Shown: piece by piece, positions 44,438 through 54,828 of the stretch
How positions within the stretch are numbered: the stretch's first letter is position 1
How the letters are laid out: each line of letters opens with the position of its first letter
Source of the DNA: Dryococelus australis
Taxonomy: Eukaryota > Arthropoda > Insecta > Phasmatodea > Phasmatidae
Reading direction: 5' to 3'
NCBI GenBank assembly: GCA_029891345.1
Contig: CM057000.1
Coordinates: 124,791,838-124,855,837, forward strand
Length of the DNA: 64,000 nt
The notes under the pieces: model-generated
Databases searched by the model: none
Seen by the model: only the letters and a program-made list of their open reading frames with translations
Told to the model about the DNA's origin: nothing
Program-made: the position numbers and the translations under genes

Positions 44438-44617
44438 GTGTTACGATTGAACAATGTTTGGTGTTCGTTGCGAATGGAGATTGTGGAAACTTTTAAACAT
44501 TTAAATATTTTTCCACATTCTTTTGTAAACAAGGAAAAGAATATTCTTTACATTTTGTTGCGCTGAATTTTTTTTTTTTAATAATAATTTTTTTAATTAC
44601 AAAAAAGCAAACGGGTG

Positions 44618-44681
44618 TATAAAGAGACGAGAGTGTCTATTAGTTTCGCATTAATTGTTTTCCTTTTGTAATAGAATAACA
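44618..44681 (+). promoter_or_regulatory. TATAAAGAG promoter of the nuclease gene
   Basis: TATAAAGA (44,618-44,625) lies 57 bp upstream of an ATG at 44,682. The same TATAAAGAG core heads the lef-4 promoter block. Confidence 0.45.
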
Positions 44682-45422
44682 ATGTTGGGGCATATAGAAC
44701 TGGGAGATTTGTACAATTTGTTATCTCTAGAGGAAAAACTCACAGTATTCGGTGCACAATGATCCAAACAAAACCTTTATCACTGCTTCGACATGTGTTT
44801 TAAACACCTTTTCAAAATTTCAGTCAAAGAAAATGGCCTCTTACATCGTGAATTCGCCCAAGTTTTCCATGGGTCCATACACTGATTTCCGAACCTATGA
44901 CGATCCGGTAGCCACAATCTAGGAAAAAAAAAAATCAGTCGTGAAACCATTGATTTGTGAGTTCAAATACATACAGATATCGAAAATTACTATAAATCGA
45001 ACGAGCAAAAACTACCCGATACGATAAACGATACGTTTACACAATTTTTAGATTTCGACCATGATGTTAGACAAGCCAATGGCTGGACACCTTATGCGTC
45101 GGAGCCCAGAGTGCGAGATGCTGATTTTGCTCTTTATGGAACCATCGACATGCTTTTCAAGTCCAAACAGGGGGATTTGGTGATGGTCGATTGGAAACGT
45201 TCGCCAAAGAATTTCGAAGAATCTCGCGGCGATTATGGACTGGGACCTCTATGTAACATATTAACATCACAACTAAACAAGTACTCGTTGCAGCAAAACA
45301 TTTATCATTATATATTCAACAAGGGAAAAGAATTATATTCGACCACATGCGAACGTAAACTCACCGAAACATATCTACTGCAATTGCACGCAAACTGTCG
45401 AATTACAAGTTACTGTCGGTAG
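44682..45422 (+). pseudogene. PD-(D/E)XK nuclease, RecB/Cas4-like (broken)
   Basis: Conserved nuclease features appear in order. IENYYKSNEQKLPDT (about 44,975-45,020) resembles the helix with the first acid in RecB-like nucleases. FALYGTIDMLFK (about 45,126-45,160) holds the D of the motif, and DLVMVDWKRSP (about 45,175-45,207) is the (D/E)XK strand with its Lys. LNKYSLQQNIYHYIF (about 45,275-45,320) is the Q-containing helix common to this group. Such nucleases process DNA ends during recombination and replication in large DNA viruses. It is distinct in motif pattern from baculovirus alkaline nuclease. The N-terminal half is poorly preserved. Broken, with a few breaks. Confidence 0.7.
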
Positions 45423-45494
45423 CTGATTTTGACGAAAATGTGATTAAGAAATGTTTAATTTACACAATCGATAATCAATAAAATTGTTTGGTTT

Positions 45495-46940
45495 TTACTT
45501 ATTGTCATCCTGAAATTTATTATATTCTTCTTCATCCATTGTTCCTGTATTAGCAATTGATTTGTTGAAATGATCCAAGTTTGACCTGATGAAAATTCGA
45601 TCGTTTGTCAGGATGCTGTTCCGGCACAGTTCGTAGATGTTTACGAGATGCAAAGTCAACACCATCGATTCGTTTGCATTTTCGAGTACTTTTAGCGCCG
45701 CTTCATACGAAATTTGTTGACTCATGTAATATTCCTTTGGTATCTGTACGAGTAGAGATTGATTGATGATCGCAAACGAGAATTGTTCGTCTTTAAAGTT
45801 TTCCAATCTCGCCATATCATGTATGGCCATGACGTTTCGAAAAGTGAGGTATTGTTGTGGAGAAATATTATAAATCACCCGACGTTGGTATTCTTCATCC
45901 CGGTCCTTAAGATGGCGATTCTTAAACAACCGCAAGAGACCAATTAATGCGCCGTGACGTTCTTCCTCCGAGGGCAAGTTGATAAAGTAAAAGTCATGGG
46001 TTCGGTCGAGGATCTTATTGATTTTTTTGTAATTGGTTGCAGCTCCAATTGAAACATTATTTTTCATTTGAACACCTCCTTCGAGACCGGTCTGTAGGGT
46101 AATTGCCACACTTCGTAAATTGGGTGGAATTGCCACGTTTTGCGAACCTATCTCGTCGATTTCGTCCAGAAATATCACGAATCGCTGGTTCTGGTTCTCG
46201 ATGGTCATATTGAACAAATTGGCTAATTTGCATTCGGTATCACTGATGATGGGAGCGGATAACTGCCCGATTTTGAGTTGGTATAGTTCGGCTTTCCATT
46301 CGGACGCGATTGCGTGGGCCAGTGTACTCTTACCCGTACCTGGAGGACCGAAAAACATTATAAATTTGAATCTTGGGTTACACACCTGCGTATAAATTAG
46401 AATTTCGAGTTCTGCTTTCAACTGGTCGTGGCCACGTACATCCTTGAATGAAAATTCTGGTTCGATATGCCATGGGTCCAGCTCGGATGTAATCTCCGAA
46501 TTTGATTCTCCTCCAAATAAATCGCTCGCATTCTTGGGATTCCGAAAGTAACCCATAAATAAATTTTCAAACTGAGCCTTTAAATATTCCAGGTTATTTT
46601 TCGATAGAAGCGCGCATCTGAAAGTTGCCAATGTTTGTACCAAGTACACCCACGATTTGTAAATAGTGTATTGATTTTCAGCCATTGTAGATTCCCACTC
46701 TGTTAAAATTTTTGAAAATTCTTTACCTAAACCAAAGAGCGTAGTCTCTAAATCATTTAAAAGTTTGTCACCTTTCTGCGAAGTGATTTGTGCTTTTTCT
46801 AGCGAAGATGACAAAAATTCCCCACGGTTCAGCATTTGAGATAATTTCTCCATGTTTGTGTATTCGCCAAATGCGATTTTCGGCGCACATATAAACTGAA
46901 TCAGACCGGCTCCTACGATGGCGCGACCATTTTCATTCAC
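45495..46940 (-). CDS. AAA+ ATPase, 481 codons, looks whole
   Basis: The longest intact frame in the window. The N-terminal 160 residues are helical, with a possible coiled coil (residues 46-90). The AAA+ core follows: FKDVRGHDQLKAELE (165-179), Walker A GPPGTGKST (198-206), Walker B VIFLDEIDE (255-263), sensor 1 GAATN (299-303), then an Arg (313) and LPSEEER (322-328), placed as in the second region of homology of classic AAA proteins. The C-terminal lid reaches about 415, with a tail ending in an acidic Asp/Glu/Asn stretch. The core resembles Vps4/katanin/FtsH-type AAA proteins, which remodel protein complexes. In a virus it might act in assembly or DNA work. It may be a captured cellular gene. 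Its partner is unknown. It lies tail-to-tail with the nuclease gene (about 70 bp apart). Confidence 0.85.
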   Translation of the reverse strand: MNENGRAIVGAGLIQFICAPKIAFGEYTNMEKLSQMLNRGEFLSSSLEKAQITSQKGDKLLNDLETTLFGLGKEFSKILTEWESTMAENQYTIYKSWVYLVQTLATFRCALLSKNNLEYLKAQFENLFMGYFRNPKNASDLFGGESNSEITSELDPWHIEPEFSFKDVRGHDQLKAELEILIYTQVCNPRFKFIMFFGPPGTGKSTLAHAIASEWKAELYQLKIGQLSAPIISDTECKLANLFNMTIENQNQRFVIFLDEIDEIGSQNVAIPPNLRSVAITLQTGLEGGVQMKNNVSIGAATNYKKINKILDRTHDFYFINLPSEEERHGALIGLLRLFKNRHLKDRDEEYQRRVIYNISPQQYLTFRNVMAIHDMARLENFKDEQFSFAIINQSLLVQIPKEYYMSQQISYEAALKVLENANESMVLTLHLVNIYELCRNSILTNDRIFIRSNLDHFNKSIANTGTMDEEEYNKFQDDNK

Positions 46941-46999
46941 TGTTTTTTTTTTTTAATCTGGGTTTTCCGCAGTACTCATAAGATTCTTTTTTTATCGTC

Positions 47000-47538
47000 A
47001 TGCAACACCAACAACAGCAACAGCAGAGAACCTTGTTTCCATTGTTGCAACTTCAACCACTCAGACCAGAGTGCACCGACTCTGACATTCTCGTAACGAA
47101 CCAGCAATCTTCTTCTCAGCTGCTAAACTCTTTTCCTTTCCCTCCACAACAACATCCACACATATGACTCAAATGTCCATTCCTCGCATCGGCATGCGAA
47201 TATAGCCAGATGATGGTCACGAAGAATTGGCGCAAAGACTTAAAAATTACATATCTCGATTCGTGGAAATTTTGATGGGAATCCATACGACCATAACACA
47301 AACAAAAAAGGCGGTCGGTGATTCTTCTTATGTGTTAAATACCTCGGTAGCTATGAAACGAGTGGCTATACATTTCGCCGAGCTCGGCCGACTAGAATCG
47401 GAAATGGCAAATTATGGAAATTCTAAAACTGATATGGTTGTATATTCTTGTATTGATAAACAGCTGATTTCTTGTTTGTCACTGCAATTCTCCTGGCTCG
47501 GGGGAAAAAAAATTGCAATTTTCTCTTTTAGATGGTGA
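47000..47538 (+). pseudogene. Gln-rich protein with helical C-terminal part (broken)
   Basis: It starts MQHQQQQQQRTLFPLLQLQP at 47,000, divergent from the AAA+ ATPase about 60 bp away. The N-terminus is Gln/Pro-rich and disordered. The later part is helical (LAQRLKNYISRFVEILMG, SVAMKRVAIHFAELGRLE), with the look of a coiled coil. No family recognised. The last residues, after about 47,470, probably lie outside the original gene. Broken. Confidence 0.5.
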
Positions 47539-47558
47539 TGCGAAGCATCACTCATCAG
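47531..47558. repeat. Hairpin at the right edge of the virus-like block
   Basis: GTGATGC (47,535-47,541), loop GAA, GCATCAC (47,545-47,551), with an imperfect extension GATG / CATC on the outside. It marks the point beyond which gene density drops and host repeats begin. It may be chance or a scar of integration. Confidence 0.35.
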
Positions 47559-47745
47559 CGAAGCTTTGAGTTTCCCTGTTAATGACTGTCATGTGTAGCC
47601 TATTTGCACTGAGAAATGTGCGTGTTTTGCATTTTAAGATATTTTTTAACTAGGTATTTGTAATATTCTCTCATGAAATATGTTTTATTGCAAAAAGGTT
47701 GAACTGAACATAGCCTAAATTGACAATGTTATTAATACAATTTAG

Positions 47746-48046
47746 AAATACGATTCTGGGGAGGGCTATGAACTGGAGGGAAATTGAGGGGTAAAAGTTT
47801 AAAAGTAAAATGTATTTACATATTTCGTATTTTTTTACTCCACAATTTCCCTGATCTTCAGAGCCCTCCTCACTATCGTATTTGTAGCTTGTATTGGTAA
47901 TATAGTCTATTATGTTAATGTTTGGTTCAGTTTTTTTGCATTTATTGTACTTTCATAAATAAATATTACACTATTAAAATATTTTTCACTCATTTTACCC
48001 CACAATTTCCCTTGTCTTCATAGTTCTCCCCACTATCGTATTTGGG
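47746..48046. repeat. MITE-like inverted repeat element
   Basis: The left arm (47,746-47,800: AATACGATTCTGGGGAGGGC...) matches the reverse complement of two arms at 47,827-47,885 and 47,991-48,046 (CCACAATTTCCC...CACTATCGTATTTG). The three arms suggest a nested or partly duplicated MITE. A related arm lies at 6,441. No coding sequence. Confidence 0.65.
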
Positions 48047-48690
48047 GTTTCTATTGGTCAACTGCTGATGGCCCTAGTAAATTCGTGTTCTGTGTAATTA
48101 GTAGAGAGGAATTATGCTACTGCAATTGTCAATTTACAAACTTACACGCCTAACATATCACTATACACTGTTGGATATTTATCTTTCACGTATTCATCCA
48201 TGGTATATACGAATACACTTAAACACTGTTACTTTTGGGAATGTGCACATCAGCCCTCGCATGTTAACATGCCAAATTCTCATTTCACAAAAGCAAGAAT
48301 AATATAAATTTAGAAAAAAATTCAAAACTGGTGGCTTCATATAGCACTTGCAAAGGCTATTCTGTGTAAAGAAATTTCAAACTGACATAAACTTTACATA
48401 AATCAAGTAACACAAGCTGTTTCTCTGCCATTACTCGAATTCAGCCATGGGGTAGGCACTTTATACCTTAGTGCTGAAACTGTGTTGTAACTCTGCAGGC
48501 AGGTGTAAAAGCGCTAGTCCTGACAAATGCCTGATGACGTATAATGGTTTTTGTTGATTTGTGGAAAACATGGCGAAAAATTGTGCTTAGGACCATATCT
48601 TGAATGCTATGATTGGATAAATGTGTTTAAACAATGCCATGGGTTGAATAGCGTATTTATAGTTGTTGGTAATATTTATTTGAATGAAAT
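48047..48690. other. Gene-free host stretch
   Basis: AT-rich, with no convincing gene. It leads into the THAP-like exon. Confidence 0.4.
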
Positions 48691-48691
48691 A

Positions 48692-48946
48692 ATGGGTCGA
48701 ATTGTAAAGTGCTGTGTCCCAGGCTGCAGCGATACAACATCGACACGACATCGCTTTCTAGTTTATGAAGAAGATGTATTTAATACTTGGCTCGCCAGAA
48801 TTCACAACTATAAGCTGGAAAGCAAGCATACTTTTAGACTTATACAAGACGTTCTATGTATGTGGTAGACACTTTTTTGCCTATATGCATGGTACCTGGC
48901 TCGATGAGAGTGAAACATTATTCTGTTCCAACAGTTGATTTGTGAG
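48692..48946 (+). pseudogene. THAP-type zinc-finger domain, decayed exon
   Basis: It starts at an ATG (48,692) as MGRIVKCCVPGCSDTTSTRH, giving the CxxxxC pair and the HRF motif of THAP domains. FNTWLARIHNY holds the conserved Trp. VCGRHFF (about 48,858-48,878) gives the C-x2-H pair, and VKHYSVPTVDL (about 48,910-48,942) corresponds to the closing AVPT motif. The reading changes frame twice between these parts, so it is decayed. A perfect GTAAGA splice donor follows at 48,947. THAP domains bind DNA and occur in P-element-type transposases and host regulators. Whether this is a lost host gene exon or a transposon remnant is open. Confidence 0.7.
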
Positions 48947-48950
48947 GTAA

Positions 48951-50735
48951 GATATATTCAATTTGTTATTATTTTACTTCAGAAGAGTCTTAGAGTTTAA
49001 ATAAACTGTTCATGTTTAGTGCAAATTGTAATATTGTGTTGTTTACCCAGTAGAACCCTTTGTAATGTGTGGTTATGTTCCTTGAAACAAGGCTCCATCA
49101 GTCTAGTTGATAGGTTATAAGCATCTGTGTAACAGTTACATATTCCTGTAAGAACGATGATAAATCTCAGTTTTGGGTATTCAGGATTACTTAGATGTAA
49201 AGACGTTTTCTTACTTCATGTAGGCCCACCACTTACCACATAGGCCCTACTGTTTTAGGCCTACATGAAATTTGTGAGATTAATAAATTCCAGCCAAGGA
49301 AATGAAAAGTGTAAACATACAGGTTCTTATTTTTAATTATGCCATTTAAACTGTATAGTTTCCAAGAAGGAATATTTTCAGCGCTAATTTTCATATTGCT
49401 AGGGCCTGTACTTAGTTGCCTTAACAATAAATTGTTTTTTTTTTTTTCCTGCCTAGGCCTATATCATAGTCTGGCCTAATAAAAAAATACTATGCATGTT
49501 GTATAGGCTAGGCATATAATATTGTTTTTAAACCTGACAAACTAATACAGAAGCCTAAGAAGCTCCATGTATTTAAGCATACCACAATAGTTTTGACCAA
49601 TGAATTTGTCCAAAAGTCTACATTTTAGTCCTATACAATTTTATAAGGCATATTAGTGTACACATGTATGACCATCATTATGAAGTAGGCCCACCTTACG
49701 CCGCCAAAATATTTATTTTACATACAGTTTATTTGTAAGTAAATTTTAATTAATATTTATAATTCTAAACATTTTTTATTAATGGTTTCTAGAGTCTATA
49801 TACATATGACTATACCTTATAATTCTCCAAGAAGGCAAATATTAATATAATTAAATATTGGTATTAAAGAAAATTGTGTACAATGAAATTGTCTGCCTAT
49901 AATGTAACATTCACAGATGCGGGAAAATTGTGCTTTGTTGTGCTTAACACAGCACGACTGCTTAATATCTGTTACTAGTTCCAAGCAGTACACATACTTT
50001 AATAAACCATCAATCGCACACACACTAGAACTTTTTTGACATTAAATTAGTAAAAATAATTAATATATAACTAATTACAAGCAAGTAAATTTTCTAAACT
50101 GCCAAATCAGCTCTTATTTATATTTGGCAGATTTTTAATCAAACAGATTCAGTTTAAGTAAAGTAGAATATCATGGGAATTAATGTTTTCATTAAAAACC
50201 TAATATTTCCTTAGCAGTCACTGGTCTCAGTAATAATTTAACAGAGTAGGCTATCAACATTTGAGGAAATATGGAATAGTTGCAGTTTTTTACAAAAAAA
50301 AAAATTCCCTCATTGAGGTAATCTGAGAAAGTGTTTGTCATATATTTATGCATGCAGTGTTGAGAAGCGCAGTGTTAATGTAGCGAAGGAAAGCAAACTA
50401 CAATAGGCAATGCAATAACCGAGCATCCCACTCAACCAGCTCACGTTCTGCAGCAGCATACAGGTCAGTCTACTTTGTTGGATGCTAACCCTACTACACA
50501 GTATACTACATCTGAACCTGGTTCGCTTTGGTGGGAGTCTAGTTTGTAGTTTAACATGTTCGGATATTAAGAGCATCTTGCCTTCCAGTAGACATTGTAT
50601 TGAAAATGTGCATAGATATGAGACTTGTAAGAATTCTGTGTGTAGTTTATCAATAAATATTTGAGAAACAATGTTGGTGTTTAAGTTGCATGGTGTTCCC
50701 AATTCAATATGTATGCTAATAACTTAGGTGGTTTA
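48951..50735. other. Gene-free host stretch, locally rich in AGGCCTA-type words
   Basis: No gene seen. Between 49,220 and 49,700, words such as TAGGCCTAC, TAGGCCTA and GTAGGCCCACC recur, including two copies of GTAGGCCCACC (49,221 and 49,684). No RNA gene or transposon end recognised. Confidence 0.4.
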
Positions 50736-51245
50736 TAGTTCCTGCAGATGTGGATGTTTCGTTCATGTATTCACTGGAAATTATTTCAATTTATTTCAAT
50801 TCAGGACAAGATAGACCTCAAACACGTGTACACTAAATTTCACTCTGCAATTTGATTGCAGTTTATTAGACACGCCCTGGACGACTCTGAGCCCAAAGCA
50901 GACGTGGTTCGCTACTGTAGATGAAAACCGTGGTGCAACGAGAGCTCATGCAATAAGAGACTCTTTGAAAGCATATTTTGTATCACGCGTTAATGCTCAC
51001 TAACTGCAACTGTTTAGTTGCATGTGAATTATAATGCGTAACATCTTTAGCACCCATTCAAATAAAACACTTTTTAACAGCACTGCTTGTCTCAGCTGGC
51101 TGCCAACAAAAAAACCCTAGACATTGGCTACCAGTAACAATTTCTGAGTTTATTTTAACACGGCATAGTTTCGAAACTTTTAATTATGTGCTAATTACTG
51201 CAGCTGTGGATGTTTCGTTCACGCATTCATTGGAAATTATTTATA
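50736..51245. repeat. Direct repeats flanking a possible transposase remnant
   Basis: GTGGATGTTTCGTTCATGTATTCACTGGAAATTA-type sequence starts at about 50,751 and recurs at about 51,206 (about 50 bp, about 85 percent by eye). Between them (about 50,870-51,000) short protein-like phrases are visible, including RGATRAHAIRDSLKAYF. This resembles the C-terminal IRD..A.YF ending of Harbinger-type (DDE_Tnp_4) transposases. No complete gene. The combination may be a solo remnant. Confidence 0.3.
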
Positions 51246-54200
51246 TGTAATTAATGCTTACATTACAAAGAATGGTTTCTATGTCCATATAGCACAACAG
51301 GGTGACGTCTACAGCGCCTAAGCCTCAGGCCATTCACCACGTCGTGCCAGCAGAGACATCAATATTGCAACACATCATCACAGTGGAGCACCTGATTAGA
51401 CGAACCAGTGCCATTGGGTGTTATGTGTCAAGCGCAATGGCGTGTAGAAGATGTAATTAGGGTTATATAAATTTTTAGGGAGTGTGTAGTATATGATAAT
51501 TTTTGTATGTGTACATCATCATCCTACAATACCAGAAGTGTTAGTGTTCCGTATCGTGCATTAGTGTGCACAAATATGTGAAGCTAGGTTACCATGCAAC
51601 CAGGTACGTACTTGTACAAATGTCAGTGTCCATACATCAGGCTGAGTGCCACGTGCTTGTGTTTACTTTTAGTGTTTACATTTTGAGGGTCAATGTTTAT
51701 GTAGATCCATATTTTATGTCAGTGTTTTATTTTCCCATGATACCCATGTCACGTAAGTACAAGACAAATAGTCTTTTTATATTTTATTATTATTGTTTTA
51801 GTGTTTTTGAGTGCAATCCTGTGTGTATGTAATTATTATGTTGTTGACAGCTTGTGCACTAGAGGCTCTATTTTGTGCATTTTCTTTAATGGCCACAGAC
51901 GAGGGTATTGCGACACATAGACATCGCTATAATATTTATAGAAACTATTAACATAACTTTTAATGAATTGCAAATCATTATTTTATATTTTAAAGTGTGT
52001 TCGACCAGTACTGGCAGTATTGAAATACTGGACTTTCCTACCATGTTCCAAAACGACGCATCCAAGTGGATTGGTGCACACAACCACAGGCAAATCGCCA
52101 CTTTAAAATAGTAAAAGCATATTTGAAGTGTTTTTATGCTGATTAATATGAACTCTCATGTTTTGCCACGAACACAAAACATATGGACGTAATAAACTTG
52201 ACTTGGGACAAGCGCTATAAAGATATTATTGGTTATTTGTATGTGTCAATATTGAGGTTAGGTTGCCATGGAAATGCGGTCTGAGCGAATGTGTGTGTTT
52301 ATTTTTATATTTTTAATATGTGCTTTTACATTTTATTGTTAAGAGTTTATCGATATGTACATCTCATCGGCATTGCAGAGCTCATTTCGTTTCATTCATG
52401 GATCACTTTTGCATTAAGCTATTCTAAATTACAGCCACTCGTACGTAGTTCTGTAGGCAGCCACCGAGTGCTGCAAACAGTGTATCAGTACCACTGAAGA
52501 GAGTGGCCTTTCTATAACCTCCTCTCTTTCCTATGACTTCAAAAGTATCATCGGAGAATGAAAATGATTACAAACAATTTAATGGCCATCAGTTTTCCAC
52601 CACAACCTTTAAACAATATTTAATATTTAAGGACCAATCAGAATTCACCCAGAACGTCCAACGTAACACAAATCGACAGCAAGTTACAGGTAGTTACACG
52701 GAGGACTAAAATCATTCGTAAGGCAATACTGTTGGGTAAAAGATCCGGGTACCCTACCTTCTGGATAGCTACCTGAAAGTTTGCCAAGAGAATTGGTAAG
52801 ACCGGCCATAACTCAGGTTGTTTCTAAATTCTCAAAAATTGCATACTTATTCATATTTATCGCCGGAAGTGACATCGCCATGTGTATACCAGCACTGTTA
52901 AATTTCCCAATATAGTAAACACAGTAAGTATACTTGGTACGTATTTGAAATTGTATACTTGCTGGGCATACTTGCATACTTCGACAGTCGCCATATTGTA
53001 TTTCAGGTGTGAAAATTAAATTGTATGTTTTGTGGTTATAAATCTCGCAAGTTTGAAAATTAATAAGTATTTACAAAATGTTGTTCTGTTGTGTGCGTAA
53101 ATAATTGTCAGTTTGGTAAATGTACTTCCAATAAGGAATAAAGTTCTGAGCATTTTGTAGACATCTGTAGTGTATTTCCCAGGTGTATGCTTACAAATAA
53201 TATTACATTTGCAATCTGCATTTTCAAAATATCAACTTGTATCACTTGTATAACTTGTTATCAACTTGTACATATCAAACACAATGTCTGTGTAATGCCC
53301 CTTTGCATACAATTAATAAATGCAACAAATCCCATAACAACTATCCTTATTTGTTTAGAATCTTCCGATGACTTGATAAAGCAATATTCCAAGGCTATTG
53401 GTGTGGTATGAATGCGTGTGATATCGAGACAATCTGAACAGATAATCTAACCTCAGAATACCGAGGTAAACGACTTAATATATTTCTGCAATTTTTTTTT
53501 TTTTTTTGTACAATTCGTTCTCAAAGTGTACAATGACCAAACACAGACATTATATTGGCATATTTGTTTGCATTAGTTTTCGTTCAAAACAACACAGCAC
53601 ACGCCTGTTGTCTTGCTGCTCTGCCAAGCAGCTAGTGTACGACAATATTACTGTCTCGCCATTCATTTCCGTCCTGCAAATAATACACATCAACTAATTC
53701 TCCTAATTCCTCATTCCTGGCTGAAGCCATGTTTCAGCACTTAAAACTAGTAAGATGTCATTGTACAAAACCATTACAGACATATATTAATTTTTATAAG
53801 GTTATGTGTGTCTACTTATAGTGTAGCCATAGAAGTTGTAATGTATATATAACACCATATTGCACCGAATTTTTCTGTTATCACATAGATTCTGATACTT
53901 CCACCAGACCAGTCTAACATGAATAGATGATAACTTTATCCGAATAATTCCAACAAGGACGCTATATAGTATACATCACTGCTAGTTCACAATTGTATAT
54001 ACTTAACAAGTATATAAGAAGAATTCAGAAACAGATTCAGTGAAGTCAAACAAAGGCCTAGGGAGAAAATATAAATAAAATAAATAATACTTACTGTAGA
54101 TATGAATAATATTCTGATATTTATTTATGCAGAGAAATACTCTTTTGTTGATGTCTGTGATATTATTACGTTGTTCGGAGTGGAATAAATGTCGACTCAT

Positions 54201-54270
54201 GCTAAAAAATATTATAAACCACAGCGTTCTAACTTAATCTTCTTATGAAGGAACAGGATGAATTACCAAA
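51246..54270. other. Gene-free host stretch
   Basis: No convincing exon, RNA or terminal repeats. Open frames are short and not supported by motifs. Confidence 0.4.
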
Positions 54271-54462
54271 TTAACTAACAACAGCAGTATTATCTGCCTT
54301 CCCTTCATGAACAGGATAACTCTTCCAACATATTATGTCATGAGGATCAATATCACTAATTTTCTTAGGTGCAGGTTCCTTTTGTGTATGAGACTTACTG
54401 AAGAAACACAATTCCAACAAGCCACTACCTGCCTTAGCATTTATTCCGGTAAAAAAAGACAA
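54271..54462 (-). CDS. Possible host terminal exon, unknown
   Basis: The minus strand has a frame ending at 54,271 that reads KSHTQKEPAPKKISDIDPHD and then ICWKSYPVHEGKADNTAVV, with balanced composition. A T-rich tract followed by AAGGCAG at about 54,435 could be a splice acceptor. No domain recognised. It may be the last exon of a host gene or a remnant of one. Confidence 0.3.
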   Translation of the reverse strand: MSFFTGINAKAGSGLLELCFFSKSHTQKEPAPKKISDIDPHDIICWKSYPVHEGKADNTAVVS

Positions 54463-54828
54463 AATATACCTCTCATCTACATCAACAACCTTAATGGTCT
54501 AGGACCTATTGTCCTTATTAACATCCTTACTGAAAAGACAAAATATTATGGTATACCTTCTTATGATAAAACTTAGACACACGAGTCTGACGAGACATCA
54601 TAATGATGTGTCTTCTCTAATGACACGGAGCGAAATGAACTACACGAACAGGTTACAACCTTTATATACATGCGGAACTGATAACACTGTTACCATAGAT
54701 AACAATAAAAATGACAGAAAGTGTAGCGCAAAGATAATAGCACAGAATGATATCTTATTGCTGTGTTCACTGAACTCTGTACCCGGTATGATAACATTAT
54801 CTGTAAATACACACTATACAAGCAACTG

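Larger units (their letters stand above)
16906..47530. mobile_element. Endogenous nudivirus-like large DNA virus (broken fossil)
   Basis: About 30 kb of tightly packed genes on both strands, short intergenic gaps and an insect-virus gene set: relatives of lef-4, lef-8, pif-1, pif-5/odv-e56, a PIF1-type helicase, a PD-(D/E)XK nuclease and an AAA+ ATPase. lef-4 and the pif genes are hallmarks of Naldaviricetes (baculoviruses, nudiviruses, hytrosaviruses and kin). Host-type repeats lie on both sides, which argues for integration rather than a free virus. Overall it is broken, with some dozens of breaks spread over most genes, while a few genes look whole. This suggests an old but not ancient insertion. 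The edges are approximate: the tandem array on the left and a hairpin near 47.53 kb on the right. DNA polymerase, LEF-9, P74 and VLF-1 were not recognised, so the genome is partial or the family is divergent. Confidence 0.8.

Noticed and set aside
16906-47530. Polinton/Maverick or adintovirus identity for the island
   Set aside because: No protein-primed polymerase, retroviral-type integrase, adenain-type protease or FtsK-type packaging ATPase was recognised, whereas lef-4 and pif genes point to Naldaviricetes.
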